DNA from: Janibacter alkaliphilus
GTDB taxonomy: Bacteria > Actinomycetota > Actinomycetes > Actinomycetales > Dermatophilaceae
DNA length: 64,000 nt
Assembly: GCF_013408565.1 (NCBI RefSeq)
Contig: NZ_JACBZX010000001.1
Span: forward strand, 3,224,001 to 3,288,000
Reading direction: 5' to 3'
Both the position numbers and the translations under genes were made by a program. Each line of letters opens with the position of its first letter. The first letter of the stretch is position 1. Of this stretch, positions 1-8,129 are shown in pieces. The notes beneath the pieces are model-generated. The model saw nothing but the letters and a program-made list of their open reading frames with translations, did no database searches and was not told where the DNA came from.

Positions 1-327
1 CAGCGCCACGGCGAGCGCCACCAGCGACTTGGACAGCACGTAGGAGCCGTCCTTCATCGGGGTGAGCCCGAGCTGACGCCCCCAGCCCTGCATCCGCTCG
101 ACCGCGGCCATCCCGCCGACGCCGACGGTGGCGGTCACCGCGCCGTAGGCGGCCATCGAGATCATCGTGTGCATCGCCACGTTGCCGTTGCCGGCGTCGG
201 CGTCGGCCCAGTCCTGGGAGGCGCCGAAGATGATGTAGAGGAAGGCGGGCAGCAGGGCCGTGAAGAACATCGACACCGGGTCGCGGACCACCCGGAGCAG
301 CTCCAGACGGGTGTAGACGGCGTTCAT
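1..327 (-). CDS. ABC-2 type transporter permease, N-terminal part (runs off window)
   Basis: Integral membrane half of a two-component ABC exporter. The first 109 codons are present and the rest lies beyond base 1. The ATG at 327-325 overlaps the stop of the upstream ATPase gene by 4 bases (ATGA), so the two are translationally coupled. The visible protein starts with a short amphipathic segment (MNAVYTRLELLRVVRDP), then a hydrophobic segment ending in FLYIIFG and a second one rich in Gly, Ala and Met, as in DrrB/ABC-2 permeases. The substrate cannot be told; partners of DrrA-like ATPases export drugs or lipids. Confidence 0.85.
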   Translation of the reverse strand, partial: MNAVYTRLELLRVVRDPVSMFFTALLPAFLYIIFGASQDWADADAGNGNVAMHTMISMAAYGAVTATVGVGGMAAVERMQGWGRQLGLTPMKDGSYVLSKSLVALAVAL

Positions 328-1376
328 CGCGGGCTCCCCTCGCCGGCGGTCTGCCGGTCGCGGTCGGTGGTGGTCTCGTGGGTGTCGGTGGTGAGGGACG
401 GACGGTCGGCGCCGGACGGGTCGGCGGGCTCCCCCGCCCCCTCGCCGGTGAGCGCGAGGAAGGCGTCGTCCAGGGACCCGGAGCTGATCTCCAGGTGCTG
501 CCCGCCGAGGTCGGTGAGCAGCCGGCGGGCGACCTCGTCGGAGTCGCCGGCGGTGATCCGCACCCGCTCCCCCTGCCGGTGCACCTCGACGACTCCCGGC
601 AGGTCGCGCAGCTGCTCGTCCACGCTCTCGTCGGCGATGTCGGCGCTGACCACGCGCCCGGAGGCGCGCTGCCGGATCTGCTCGGTGGTCCCGTCGGCGA
701 CGATCCGGCCCCGGGCCATCATGACGATCCGCTCGGCGAAGGTGTCGGCCTCCTCGAGGTAGTGCGTGGCGAAGACGATGGTCCGACCCTGGGCCGCCTC
801 GGCGTGCATCGTCGCCCAGAAGTCGCGGCGGGCGCCGACGTCCATGCCCGCGGTCGGCTCGTCGAGGACGAGCAGGTCGGGGTCGGGCAGCAGCGCCAGG
901 GCGAAGCGCAGCCGCTGCTGCTCACCGCCGGAGCACTTGCTCACCTTGCGTCGGGCGAGCTCAGTGAGGCCGGCCCGGGCGAGCACCTCGTCGACCGGCT
1001 GCGGGTCGGCGAAGGTGGAGGCGATCATCGTCACGGTCTCGGCGACGGTGAGGTCGCGCAGCAGGCCCCCGGTCTGCAGCACCGCGGACACCCGTCCGGC
1101 GTCCACGGCCCGCCGCGGGGACATCCCGAAGACCGAGACGGTGCCGCTGGTCGGGCTGGTCAGCCCCAGCACCATGTCGAGGGTGGTGGTCTTCCCGGCG
1201 CCGTTGGCGCCGAGCACGGCCACCACCTCGCCGAGGCCGATGCTCAGGTCGACGCCGTCGACCGCTCGCACCGGCTCGCCGTGCACGGTGAAGGTCTTGT
1301 GCACGCCGTCGAGACGGATCGCGGGTGCGCCCGCTCCGTCGCCCGTGGTGGCTGCTGCTCTCGTCTGCATGGCCAC
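324..1376 (-). CDS. ABC transporter ATP-binding protein, DrrA/CcmA type
   Basis: Energises the permease encoded immediately downstream. One nucleotide-binding domain fills roughly residues 20-240: Walker A GANGAGKTT near residue 56, signature SGGEQQ near 149, Walker B LLVLDEPTAGMD near 168, and a switch histidine in FATHYLEEAD. The signature is preceded by Cys where Leu is common. The last 100 residues resemble the regulatory tail of DrrA-like ATPases. Starts are possible at GTG 1376 or ATG 1370. Function as an efflux ATPase is secure at family level; the exported compound is unknown. Confidence 0.9.
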   Translation of the reverse strand: MAMQTRAAATTGDGAGAPAIRLDGVHKTFTVHGEPVRAVDGVDLSIGLGEVVAVLGANGAGKTTTLDMVLGLTSPTSGTVSVFGMSPRRAVDAGRVSAVLQTGGLLRDLTVAETVTMIASTFADPQPVDEVLARAGLTELARRKVSKCSGGEQQRLRFALALLPDPDLLVLDEPTAGMDVGARRDFWATMHAEAAQGRTIVFATHYLEEADTFAERIVMMARGRIVADGTTEQIRQRASGRVVSADIADESVDEQLRDLPGVVEVHRQGERVRITAGDSDEVARRLLTDLGGQHLEISSGSLDDAFLALTGEGAGEPADPSGADRPSLTTDTHETTTDRDRQTAGEGSPR

Positions 1377-1439
1377 GATCCTGGCCCCGCGAGGAGCAGT
1401 GGCGCTGCCCCCTTCGTCATCACCTCGCCGTGACAGACG

Positions 1440-2147
1440 TCATGCGTCCGGGCCGGCCTCCGCGGGGGCCTCGAAGTCACCGGCGTCGCCGGTCGGGGTG
1501 CCCAGGTACTGCCGCGCCCAGCGGGGCACGACGAAGAGGCCCTCGGCCTCGACGGTGACCTGGCCGTCGGCGTCGAGCAGCTCGCCGGTGACCGTGGTCT
1601 TCCAGCCGTCGGTGCCGGCCACCCGGGCGCGCCCGGAGACCTGCCCCAGCGGGGTGGGTCGGCGGTAGGTGAGGTTGAGGTAGGCGGTCATCCCCGGCCG
1701 ACCGACGATCGCCGGCACGGTGCCGAGCACCTGGTCCAGGACGGAGGCGATGATCCCGCCGTGGACGTGCCCGGGCGGCCCTTCGTAGGCGGCGCCGAGG
1801 ACGAAGGGGTCGGCCGCGGCCTCCCCCTCACCGGTCTGCCGCACGGTCAGCGGCGGCGCGACCGGGTTGCGCATCCCGACCATCGGGTTGCCGTGGTCGC
1901 GCAGCCGGCCGTCGCTGGTGGTCTCCAGCCCGAGCGGTCCGTCCTGCGCCCGCGCCGACAGCCGCGCGCTGAGCGCCCGGACCTCGGTCGCGACGGCGGC
2001 CCGCTCCGGCTGGTCGACCCGGGTGCGCACGGTCAGGTCGAGCAGCTCGCGCACCGCGTCGGCGAGGTCGCGGTAGGCCGCCTCGTCGGCGCGCAGCGCC
2101 TCCGGGTCCTCGACGGGCTCGGGCGAGGGGTAGGTACCGGCGGTCAT
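1440..2147 (-). CDS. PaaI/4HBT-superfamily thioesterase domain protein
   Basis: A 235-residue protein with a hotdog-fold thioesterase module in its C-terminal half. The segment PPGHVHGGIIASVLDQVLG matches the HGG helix start that positions the acyl-CoA thioester in PaaI-like enzymes, followed by the YLNLTYRRPTPLG strand. The N-terminal 90 residues are helical and charged, which is longer than a minimal PaaI protein. ATG 2147 is supported by an AGGA-type ribosome site in the preceding 12 bases. The likely reaction is hydrolysis of an acyl-CoA; the substrate is unknown. It is one of three unrelated thioesterases in the first 25 kb. Confidence 0.75.
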   Translation of the reverse strand: MTAGTYPSPEPVEDPEALRADEAAYRDLADAVRELLDLTVRTRVDQPERAAVATEVRALSARLSARAQDGPLGLETTSDGRLRDHGNPMVGMRNPVAPPLTVRQTGEGEAAADPFVLGAAYEGPPGHVHGGIIASVLDQVLGTVPAIVGRPGMTAYLNLTYRRPTPLGQVSGRARVAGTDGWKTTVTGELLDADGQVTVEAEGLFVVPRWARQYLGTPTGDAGDFEAPAEAGPDA

Positions 2148-2257
2148 CTCACGTCCTGGGTGCGGTGCTGATGGGCGTGCCCATTGTGCGCTGGCCACGG
2201 ACGACGACGCGCGCCGCCCCCACGGGTGGGGACGGCGCGCGTCGGTGGTCGCGGCGC

Positions 2258-3724
2258 TCAGGCCTGCGTCGAGGTCTCCTCGTCGGCGGCGGCCTCGGTG
2301 GCGGTCTCGCCGGTCGTCACCTCGTCGCCGGCATCGTCGGCCGGCTCGTCGGCGGCGGCGGCATCGGTGGCGGTCTCGCCGGTCGTCACCTCGTCGCCGG
2401 CAGCGTCGGCCGGCTCGTCGGCGGCGGCCTCGTCGGCACCGTCCTCGGGCTGCTCCTCGTCCGGGGTCAGCTCGTCGAGGTCGACGGCGTTGCCCTCGGT
2501 GTCGGTGACGGTCGCCTTGTCCAGGACCGCGGCCAGGGCCTTGCGGCGGGCGACGTCGCCGACCATGGCCTGGACCTGACCCTGCTGGTCGATGAGCTGG
2601 GCGAACTGGTTGGGGTCCATGCCGTACTGCTGGGCCTGGGCCATGAGGTACTCGATGAGCTCGGGCTGGCCGACCTCGACCTCCTCGACCTCGGCCAGCT
2701 TGTCGAGCAGGAACTGGGTCTTGACGGCCTGACGGGTCTGCTCGTCGACCTCGGCGCGGTGCTCGTCGTCCTCCAGGCGCCCCTCCTGCTCGAGGTGCTG
2801 GTTGACCTCGGCCTCGACGACGCTGTCCGGGACGGGGATGTCGGTGCGCTCGAGCAGCAGCTCGAGGACCTTGTCGCGGGCCTGGACGCCCTGCTCGAAC
2901 TTCTTCTCCCGCTCGGCCTGCTGCTGCAGGTCGGCGCGCAGCTCCTCGACGGTGTCGAACTCGCTGGCCATCTGGGCGAAGTCGTCGTCCACCTCGGGCA
3001 GCTCGCGCACCTTCACCGACTGGACGGTGACCGAGCACTGCGCCTCCTGGCCGGCCCGGTCGCCGCCGGCGAGCGGGGAGGTGAAGTCGGCGCTCTCGCC
3101 CTGGGAGAGGCCGGTCAGCGCCTCGTCCATGCCCTCGAGCATGTTGCCGGAGCCGACCTCGTAGGAGACGCCCTCGACGGCGTCGATCTCCTCGCCGTCG
3201 ATCTCGGCGCGCAGGTCGATGGAGACGAAGTCGCCGCTCTCGACGGCGCGGTCGACACCGGTGAGGGTGCCGAAGCGCTCACGCAGCTCGGTGAGCTTGG
3301 CCTCGACGTCCTCGTCGGCGACGGCGACCGGGTCGACCTGGACCTCGAGGGCGTCGTAGTCGGGCAGGGTGATCTCGGGGCGGATGTCCACCTCGACGGT
3401 GAAGGCGAGCTGGGTGCTGTCCTCGAGCGGCACCTCGGTGACGTCCACCTCGGGCTGGCCGATCGGGGAGATGCCGGTCTCGTCGACGGCCTTGCCGAAG
3501 AACTCCGGCAGCGCCTCGTTGACGGCCTCCTGGACGATCGCGCCCTTGCCGACCCGCTGCTCGATGATCTTGGTCGGCACCTTGCCGGCGCGGAAGCCGG
3601 GGACCTGGATCTGGCTGCCGATGCTCTTCACGGCGGCGTCGACGTGCGGCTGGAGCTCCTCGCTCGGGACCTCGACGGTCAGCTTGACCCGGGTCGGGCT
3701 GAGGTTCTCGACGGCACTCTTCAC
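2258..3724 (-). CDS. tig: trigger factor (ribosome-associated chaperone, peptidyl-prolyl isomerase)
   Basis: Binds the ribosome exit tunnel and shields nascent chains. The GTG start at 3724 gives 488 residues beginning MKSAVENLSPTRVKLTVEVP, with GGAG about 12 bases upstream. The ribosome-docking signature GFRAGKVP lies near residue 40, an FKBP-type isomerase domain near 150-250, and the helical substrate cradle follows. The last 50-60 residues are an acidic, Ala/Glu/Thr-rich tail carrying a duplicated 23-residue block. Such tails vary in actinobacterial homologues and are probably disordered. The usual clpP partners are not adjacent. Confidence 0.96.
   Translation of the reverse strand: MKSAVENLSPTRVKLTVEVPSEELQPHVDAAVKSIGSQIQVPGFRAGKVPTKIIEQRVGKGAIVQEAVNEALPEFFGKAVDETGISPIGQPEVDVTEVPLEDSTQLAFTVEVDIRPEITLPDYDALEVQVDPVAVADEDVEAKLTELRERFGTLTGVDRAVESGDFVSIDLRAEIDGEEIDAVEGVSYEVGSGNMLEGMDEALTGLSQGESADFTSPLAGGDRAGQEAQCSVTVQSVKVRELPEVDDDFAQMASEFDTVEELRADLQQQAEREKKFEQGVQARDKVLELLLERTDIPVPDSVVEAEVNQHLEQEGRLEDDEHRAEVDEQTRQAVKTQFLLDKLAEVEEVEVGQPELIEYLMAQAQQYGMDPNQFAQLIDQQGQVQAMVGDVARRKALAAVLDKATVTDTEGNAVDLDELTPDEEQPEDGADEAAADEPADAAGDEVTTGETATDAAAADEPADDAGDEVTTGETATEAAADEETSTQA
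2301..2438 (-). repeat. 69-bp tandem duplication in the 3' end of tig
   Basis: A block beginning GCGGTCTCGCCGGTCGTCAC occurs at 2301 and again at 2370, an exact offset of 69 bases (23 codons), so the reading frame is kept. Both copies encode an acidic stretch containing GDEVTTGETAT and ADEPAD. The copies differ at only a few bases, which suggests a recent slippage duplication that lengthened the disordered tail. The outer boundaries are approximate. Confidence 0.8.
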
Positions 3725-3863
3725 TGCGGGTACTCCAAAGTCTCGTGGTCCACGAAGGGGGTGGGCGCCGGCGCCGCGTCGTGCGGACGCGCCCACGCTG
3801 GTCTGCCCCGTCGTCGACGAGGCACGGCCCACCACCCTATCGGACGCCCTAGGGTGCGTCCTC

Positions 3864-4451
3864 ATGACGACCCCTGCCACCCGCGGCGCCGGGATCATGT
3901 GGACGGTGCGGCTGCTCGTGCTGGCCTTCATGGGCGCCGCACCGCTCTTCGCCCTGATCATGCTCTTCATCGCCGACCCCGGCCAGCCACCGTCGACGGC
4001 GGTGGTGATCGGGCTGCTCGTCCTCAACGTGGCCACCTTCGTCGTGGCCGAGCTGGTCGGCTACCGGACCCCGGCGATCCAGCCCGGGACGCCGCCGGAG
4101 CGGGCCGTCGGCACCGCCTCGGCGGCGCTCGTCGGGACGACGATGGTGCGTGCGGCGATCACCGAGTCGCCGGTGATCTTCGCGCTCATCCTCACCTTCG
4201 TCGCCACACCGAGCACGATCTGGACCTACCTGGCCGGGGCGGTGCCGGCGCTGCTCGTCATGGCGGTGCACGCCTGGCCGAACCGGCGGGTGATCCGCAG
4301 GCTGGAGGCCTCGCTCGACCGGGACGGGGGCCGCTCCCACCTCTCCGACCTCGCCGCCGGCCGGGCACCGGGCCACGGGCATGGCGGGCACGGTGGGCAC
4401 GGCCACGGTGGTCAGGGTGGCTACCAGCCGCCCGGCTTCCAGCAGTACTGA
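3864..4451 (+). CDS. small membrane protein with His/Gly-rich C-terminal tail
   Basis: A 195-residue protein not assigned to a named family. Four hydrophobic segments are visible, near residues 12-35, 43-62, 88-112 and 116-133, followed by a charged amphipathic stretch (RRVIRRLEASLDRD). It ends in a soluble tail with repeated His-Gly pairs (GHGHGGHGGHGHGG) and an aromatic end PGFQQY. ATG 3864 was chosen because the first hydrophobic segment follows at once; the ribosome site is weak. The tail could bind divalent metal or be a flexible linker; nothing in the neighbourhood decides this. Confidence 0.7.
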   Translation: MTTPATRGAGIMWTVRLLVLAFMGAAPLFALIMLFIADPGQPPSTAVVIGLLVLNVATFVVAELVGYRTPAIQPGTPPERAVGTASAALVGTTMVRAAITESPVIFALILTFVATPSTIWTYLAGAVPALLVMAVHAWPNRRVIRRLEASLDRDGGRSHLSDLAAGRAPGHGHGGHGGHGHGGQGGYQPPGFQQY

Positions 4452-4515
4452 GCGAGCTCCACGTCCCGGGCTGAGGACGCCGCGTGCTCGGCCAACCGAG
4501 CCGTCGGCGGGCTGG

Positions 4516-4589
4516 TCGGGGTAGCCGGATTCGAACCGACGGCCTTCCGCTCCCAAAGCGGACGCGCTACCAAGCTGCGCCATACCCCG
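4516..4589 (-). tRNA. tRNA-Pro (anticodon TGG)
   Basis: Read on the minus strand, the 7-bp acceptor stem CGGGGTA/TACCCCG closes a cloverleaf. The anticodon stem TCCGC/GCGGA carries loop TTTGGGA (anticodon TGG), and the T arm contains GGTTCGAATCC. The CCA end is not encoded. Confidence 0.95.
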
Positions 4590-4699
4590 TGCGCGCCCTG
4601 GTTCGGACCACGGGCGAGCGGCCACTAGGCTAGCCCCGGCTCCAGGCGCACGAACGCCCGCTCACCGTGACTGGCTCACTGTGGCGGTCTGCCTGGTGC

Positions 4700-4770
4700 G
4701 CGGGCGTAGCTCAATGGTAGAGCCCCAGTCTTCCAAACTGGCTACGCGGGTTCGATTCCCGTCGCCCGCT
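4700..4770 (+). tRNA. tRNA-Gly (anticodon TCC)
   Basis: Acceptor stem GCGGGCG/CGCCCGC, anticodon stem CCAGT/ACTGG with loop CTTCCAA (anticodon TCC), and T arm GGGTTCGATTCCC. It lies divergent from tRNA-Pro with about 110 bases between them. That gap shows no open frame. Confidence 0.95.
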
Positions 4771-4847
4771 CTCTCTCGTCACCGGTCGAGGTGATCCGCG
4801 CCGCGCAGGTGGGCGCCGATCACCTCGACCCGCGCCCTCCCTGCGAC

Positions 4848-5564
4848 TCAGCCGCGCGGCGTCGCCCGGATCTCGACGATCGAGCGCCCCGCCGCGACGC
4901 CCTTGTCCTCGAAGCCGTCGCTCGGACGCCACGACGGCCGCTCCCCCTCGACGACCGCGAAGCCGCCGTGCTCGGCGAGCTGCTCGCGCACGTGCTCGGC
5001 GTAGATCGCGTGGTCGGTGGCCACGAGCAGCGCTCCCCCGGGCCGCAGCCGGTCGGCGATCAGGTCGAGGGTGTCCTGCTGCACCAGCCTGCGCTTGGCG
5101 TGCCGGGCCTTCGGCCAGGGGTCCGGGAAGAAGAGGTGCACCGCGGCCAGCGACCCGCTGGGCACCGAGCCCTGCAGGTACTCCAGCGCGTCGCCGCGGT
5201 GGACAGCCAGGTTGCTCAGGCCGAGCTCCTCGACCCGGGCCATCATCCGGGCCACCCCGGGGACGTGCACCTCGGCGGCGAGCAGGTCGTGCTCGGGGTG
5301 GGCCTGGGCGTAGGCGATCGCCGCCGCGCCGTGCCCCGAGCCGATCTCCAGCACCACCGGCACCTCACGGCCGAAGACCGCGGCCGCGTCCAGCGGCCCG
5401 GCGTCGACGCCGTAGACCGGCAGCAGCCGGCTCAGCTGCTCCTCGATGAGCGGGGACATCCGCCACCGCGGGGTGAAGGTGCGCACCGTCGCCCGGTGCC
5501 GACCGTCGGCCGTGGTCGGGGTGTCGGTGGCGGGGCGGTGGTAGGCGTCGTCAGGCGAGGGCAC
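4848..5564 (-). CDS. trmB: tRNA (guanine-N7)-methyltransferase
   Basis: Methylates G46 of tRNA using S-adenosylmethionine. The 238-residue protein from GTG 5564 has the SAM-binding motif VVLEIGSGHG near residue 70, an acidic residue ending the next strand (AAEVH), and the TrmB signature FFPDPWPKARHAKRRL near 135-150, followed by the RPGG loop and a terminal substrate-binding segment. No strong ribosome site precedes the GTG; an internal ATG at RMSPLIEEQ would cut into the family's N-terminal region. It sits directly beside a tRNA-Gly gene. Confidence 0.93.
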   Translation of the reverse strand: MPSPDDAYHRPATDTPTTADGRHRATVRTFTPRWRMSPLIEEQLSRLLPVYGVDAGPLDAAAVFGREVPVVLEIGSGHGAAAIAYAQAHPEHDLLAAEVHVPGVARMMARVEELGLSNLAVHRGDALEYLQGSVPSGSLAAVHLFFPDPWPKARHAKRRLVQQDTLDLIADRLRPGGALLVATDHAIYAEHVREQLAEHGGFAVVEGERPSWRPSDGFEDKGVAAGRSIVEIRATPRG

Positions 5565-5655
5565 GGGCGGCAAGGGTAGTCGGCTCGCCCACGTCGGCGG
5601 GCCCTCGCGACCGCCGAGCGGGCTGATCGCACCTGAGGCCGGACGTCCGGACCGG

Positions 5656-6738
5656 CTACTCGCGCCAGAGGACGACGGCCGCGCGGTCGTCGTCCACCCC
5701 GGCCCGGCCGTGCCGCACCAGCTGGTCGGCCAGCCCGGGCAGGCCGTGCACCAGCGACGCCTCGGCGGTGCCGAGCATCCAGTCCACCCCGTCGTCCAGG
5801 GTGCAGCGGCGCGACTCGATGACCCCGTCGGTGCAGACCACCAGCGCGTCGCCCGGGTCGAGCCGGATCCTGGTCTCCGGGAAGCTCGCCCGGGCGACGA
5901 CCCCCAGCGCCGGGCCGCGCCCGCCGTCGACCGAGGTCCAGCGCCCGGAGCCGGCGTCGTAGTGCGCCGCCGCCGGGTGGCCGGCCGAGGCGATGACCGC
6001 CTCACCGGTGTCCAGGTCGATGCGCACGTGCACCGCGGTGGCGAAGCCCTCGTCCCAGCGCTCCCGGTCGAGGAAGGAGTTCGACATCGACAGCACCTGC
6101 TCCGAGGGCGCCGAGCCGAGCAGCCCGGACATCACCCCGCCGAGCACGAGCGCCCGGGTCCCGGCGTGCTGTCCCTTGCCGGAGACGTCGGCCAGCACCA
6201 TCTCCAGCCGCCCGGCCTCCTGGTCCAGCACGGTGACGTTGAAGTCGCCGGCGAAGGACTCACCGTGCGCCGAGGCGAAGGCGCGCTCGGCCCGCCAGCC
6301 CACCGGCAGCGCCGGGATGTCGCCCATCCGGAAGAGCCGGTCACGCAGGTCACTGAGCATCCGGTCCCCGGCGAAGGCGTGCACCCCGTGGTGGGCGCGC
6401 GAGCTGGCGACGCCGTACATCAGCGCCATCGAGCCGAGCAGCACCAGCGCGGGCAGCGCCATGTCCTCGTGGCCGGCCAGCGCCAGGCCGGCGACCCACA
6501 GCACGACGTAGCCGAAGAGCAGCTGCACCTGGACCTTGGGCAGCACCAGCGCGGCCAGCAGGCAGAGCGGGACGAAGACCATCAGCGGCAGCACGCCGGG
6601 CCAGCGCAGGTGGGCGAGCCCGACCGCGGTGGCGGCGAGCAGCATGACCGCGAAGGGGGAGGTGGCGACGCCGGGCACGGACGGGCGCCGCGGGCCGTCG
6701 AGCAGCAGACGGCCCCGGGTAGGCAACGTCGCCGACAT
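5656..6738 (-). CDS. membrane-anchored PP2C/SpoIIE-type serine phosphatase
   Basis: Predicted phosphoprotein phosphatase of the PPM family. The N-terminal 110 residues hold several transmembrane segments (around 27-45, 48-66, 72-88 and 93-110). The cytoplasmic catalytic domain follows: metal-binding Asp in FAGDFNVTVLD near residue 165, VLADVSGKGQHAG near 182, SAGHPAAAHY near 255 and VVCTDGVIES near 305. The order matches RsbU/SpoIIE phosphatases that dephosphorylate anti-anti-sigma factors, but no anti-sigma gene is nearby. No sensor such as PAS or GAF is visible, so the membrane part probably senses. ATG 6738 follows a GGGAGCG ribosome site. Confidence 0.88.
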   Translation of the reverse strand: MSATLPTRGRLLLDGPRRPSVPGVATSPFAVMLLAATAVGLAHLRWPGVLPLMVFVPLCLLAALVLPKVQVQLLFGYVVLWVAGLALAGHEDMALPALVLLGSMALMYGVASSRAHHGVHAFAGDRMLSDLRDRLFRMGDIPALPVGWRAERAFASAHGESFAGDFNVTVLDQEAGRLEMVLADVSGKGQHAGTRALVLGGVMSGLLGSAPSEQVLSMSNSFLDRERWDEGFATAVHVRIDLDTGEAVIASAGHPAAAHYDAGSGRWTSVDGGRGPALGVVARASFPETRIRLDPGDALVVCTDGVIESRRCTLDDGVDWMLGTAEASLVHGLPGLADQLVRHGRAGVDDDRAAVVLWRE

Positions 6739-6865
6739 CTCGCTCCCCAGGTCGGGTGAGGCCTCGCGCCGAGGTCCCGGGTCGCACGATATGCGCGGGA
6801 CGGGCGCTCAGGGAATGGTCTTTACCAAACCCTGACGAAGCGTCGGTGCAGGTCAGCCGCCCCGA

Positions 6866-7333
6866 TCAGGGCAGGTCGGGCAGGGTCCCGTCCGCCTCGT
6901 AGGCGCTGACCATGGCGATCCGGCGCTCGTGCCGGGTCTCACCGGTGAACTCCGTCGCCAGGAAGGTGCGCACCATCTCCCGGGCCTGCTCGACGGGCTG
7001 CATGCGGCCGCCGAGGGAGATGATCTGGGCGTCGTTGTGCTCCCGCGCCAGCCGGGCGATCTCGACGTCGTAGCAGAGCGCCGCGCGGATGCCCTCGACC
7101 TTGTTCGCGGCCATCTGCTCACCGTTGCCGGAGCCGCCGAGGACGATCCCGAGGCTGCCCGGGTCGGCGGCGACAGCGCGGGCGGCGCGCAGCACGAAGA
7201 CCGGGTAGTCGTCCTGCGGGTCGAGGGTGAAGGGACCGTGGTCGGTCACCTCGTGCCCCTCCTCCGCGAGGAAGGTCAGCAGGTCCTGGTGCAGGTCGTA
7301 GGCGGCGTGGTCGCCACCGATGTGCACGCGCAC
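6866..7333 (-). CDS. rpiB: ribose-5-phosphate isomerase B
   Basis: Interconverts ribose 5-phosphate and ribulose 5-phosphate in the pentose phosphate pathway. GTG 7333 gives 155 residues, normal for RpiB, and is set by a strong AAGGAG eight bases upstream. The N terminus VHIGGDHAAYDL carries the phosphate-binding Asp-His, and the loop GGSGNGEQMAANKV near residue 66 is the actinobacterial form of the anion-hole loop. The downstream HNDAQIISLGGR is also typical. The next gene upstream on the same strand is the thioredoxin-fold protein, 91 bases away. Confidence 0.94.
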   Translation of the reverse strand: MRVHIGGDHAAYDLHQDLLTFLAEEGHEVTDHGPFTLDPQDDYPVFVLRAARAVAADPGSLGIVLGGSGNGEQMAANKVEGIRAALCYDVEIARLAREHNDAQIISLGGRMQPVEQAREMVRTFLATEFTGETRHERRIAMVSAYEADGTLPDLP

Positions 7334-7424
7334 GTCGGTCTCCTTCGTCGGGTTCGGATGTCGCCGGTTCGGCTGTCGTCTGATCCGCGGGTCGCGGGTC
7401 GTGGTCGCTGCTCGTCGTCGCTGG

Positions 7425-8033
7425 TCAGTCGATGATCGGGTCGCGGTCGCGGGAGCGCTTGAGCTCGAAGAAGCCGTCCACACCGGCGACCAGCACGCAG
7501 CCGTCCCAGAGCCGCCCGGCCTCCTCGCCGGTCGGCGCCGGGGTGACCACCGGGCCGAAGAAGGCGACCCCGTCGACGGCGATGGTCGGGGTGCCGACGT
7601 CGTCCCCGACGAGCTCGACGACGGCGTCCTTGCGGGCGCGCAGGGCGGCGTCCAGGCTCTCGTCCTGCCCGGCCTGCAGCAGGCCCTCCGGCAGCCCGAC
7701 CTCGGCCAGCGCCTCGGCGGTCACCGCGTCGTAGTCCTTGCGGCCCTGCCGGTGGATCCGCTCGCCCAGGGCGTCGTAGAGCGGCTTGGCGACCTCGTCG
7801 CCGTGCTCGTCGATGGCGCGGCGCAGCACCCGGGACATCGGCTGGATCGCGTGCATCATCTCGCGGTACTCCGCCGGGATGTCGCGCTCCTCGTTCAGCG
7901 CCCAGAGGCTCATCTGGTGCCAGCGCACGTCCACCTCGCGCACCTGCTGCACCTGCATCATCCAGCGGGAGGTCATCCAGGCCCACGGGCACGCGGGGTC
8001 GAAGTAGAAGTCGGCGGTGCTGCGGCTGCTCAT
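7425..8033 (-). CDS. Rv2466c-like DsbA-family oxidoreductase with a single-cysteine CPWA motif
   Basis: Thioredoxin-fold protein resembling the mycothiol-dependent nitroreductase Rv2466c along its whole 202-residue length. Shared features include FDPACPWAW at the N terminus, TSRWMM, the helical insertion, the cis-Pro loop GTPTIAVDGVAFFGPV and the ending FFELKRSR. The active site reads C15-P-W-A18, so the resolving cysteine of the CxxC motif, as I recall it for Rv2466c, is alanine here. The enzyme could still act through a monothiol mixed disulfide with mycothiol. ATG 8033 follows GGATGAGCG. It is divergent from pepN. Confidence 0.82.
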   Translation of the reverse strand: MSSRSTADFYFDPACPWAWMTSRWMMQVQQVREVDVRWHQMSLWALNEERDIPAEYREMMHAIQPMSRVLRRAIDEHGDEVAKPLYDALGERIHRQGRKDYDAVTAEALAEVGLPEGLLQAGQDESLDAALRARKDAVVELVGDDVGTPTIAVDGVAFFGPVVTPAPTGEEAGRLWDGCVLVAGVDGFFELKRSRDRDPIID

Positions 8034-8129
8034 GCGCTCATCCTGACAGAGCCCGGCCAGCCCTCGCCCAGGGTGCTGTCGGCATCGCGTGCAAGGATGG
8101 CCAGGCCCCCGAGAGCCAAGGAGCCCTGC

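Noticed and set aside
4516..4770. Integration hot spot at the tRNA-Pro/tRNA-Gly pair
   Set aside because: No integrase, direct repeat of a tRNA end or compositional change is present on either side.
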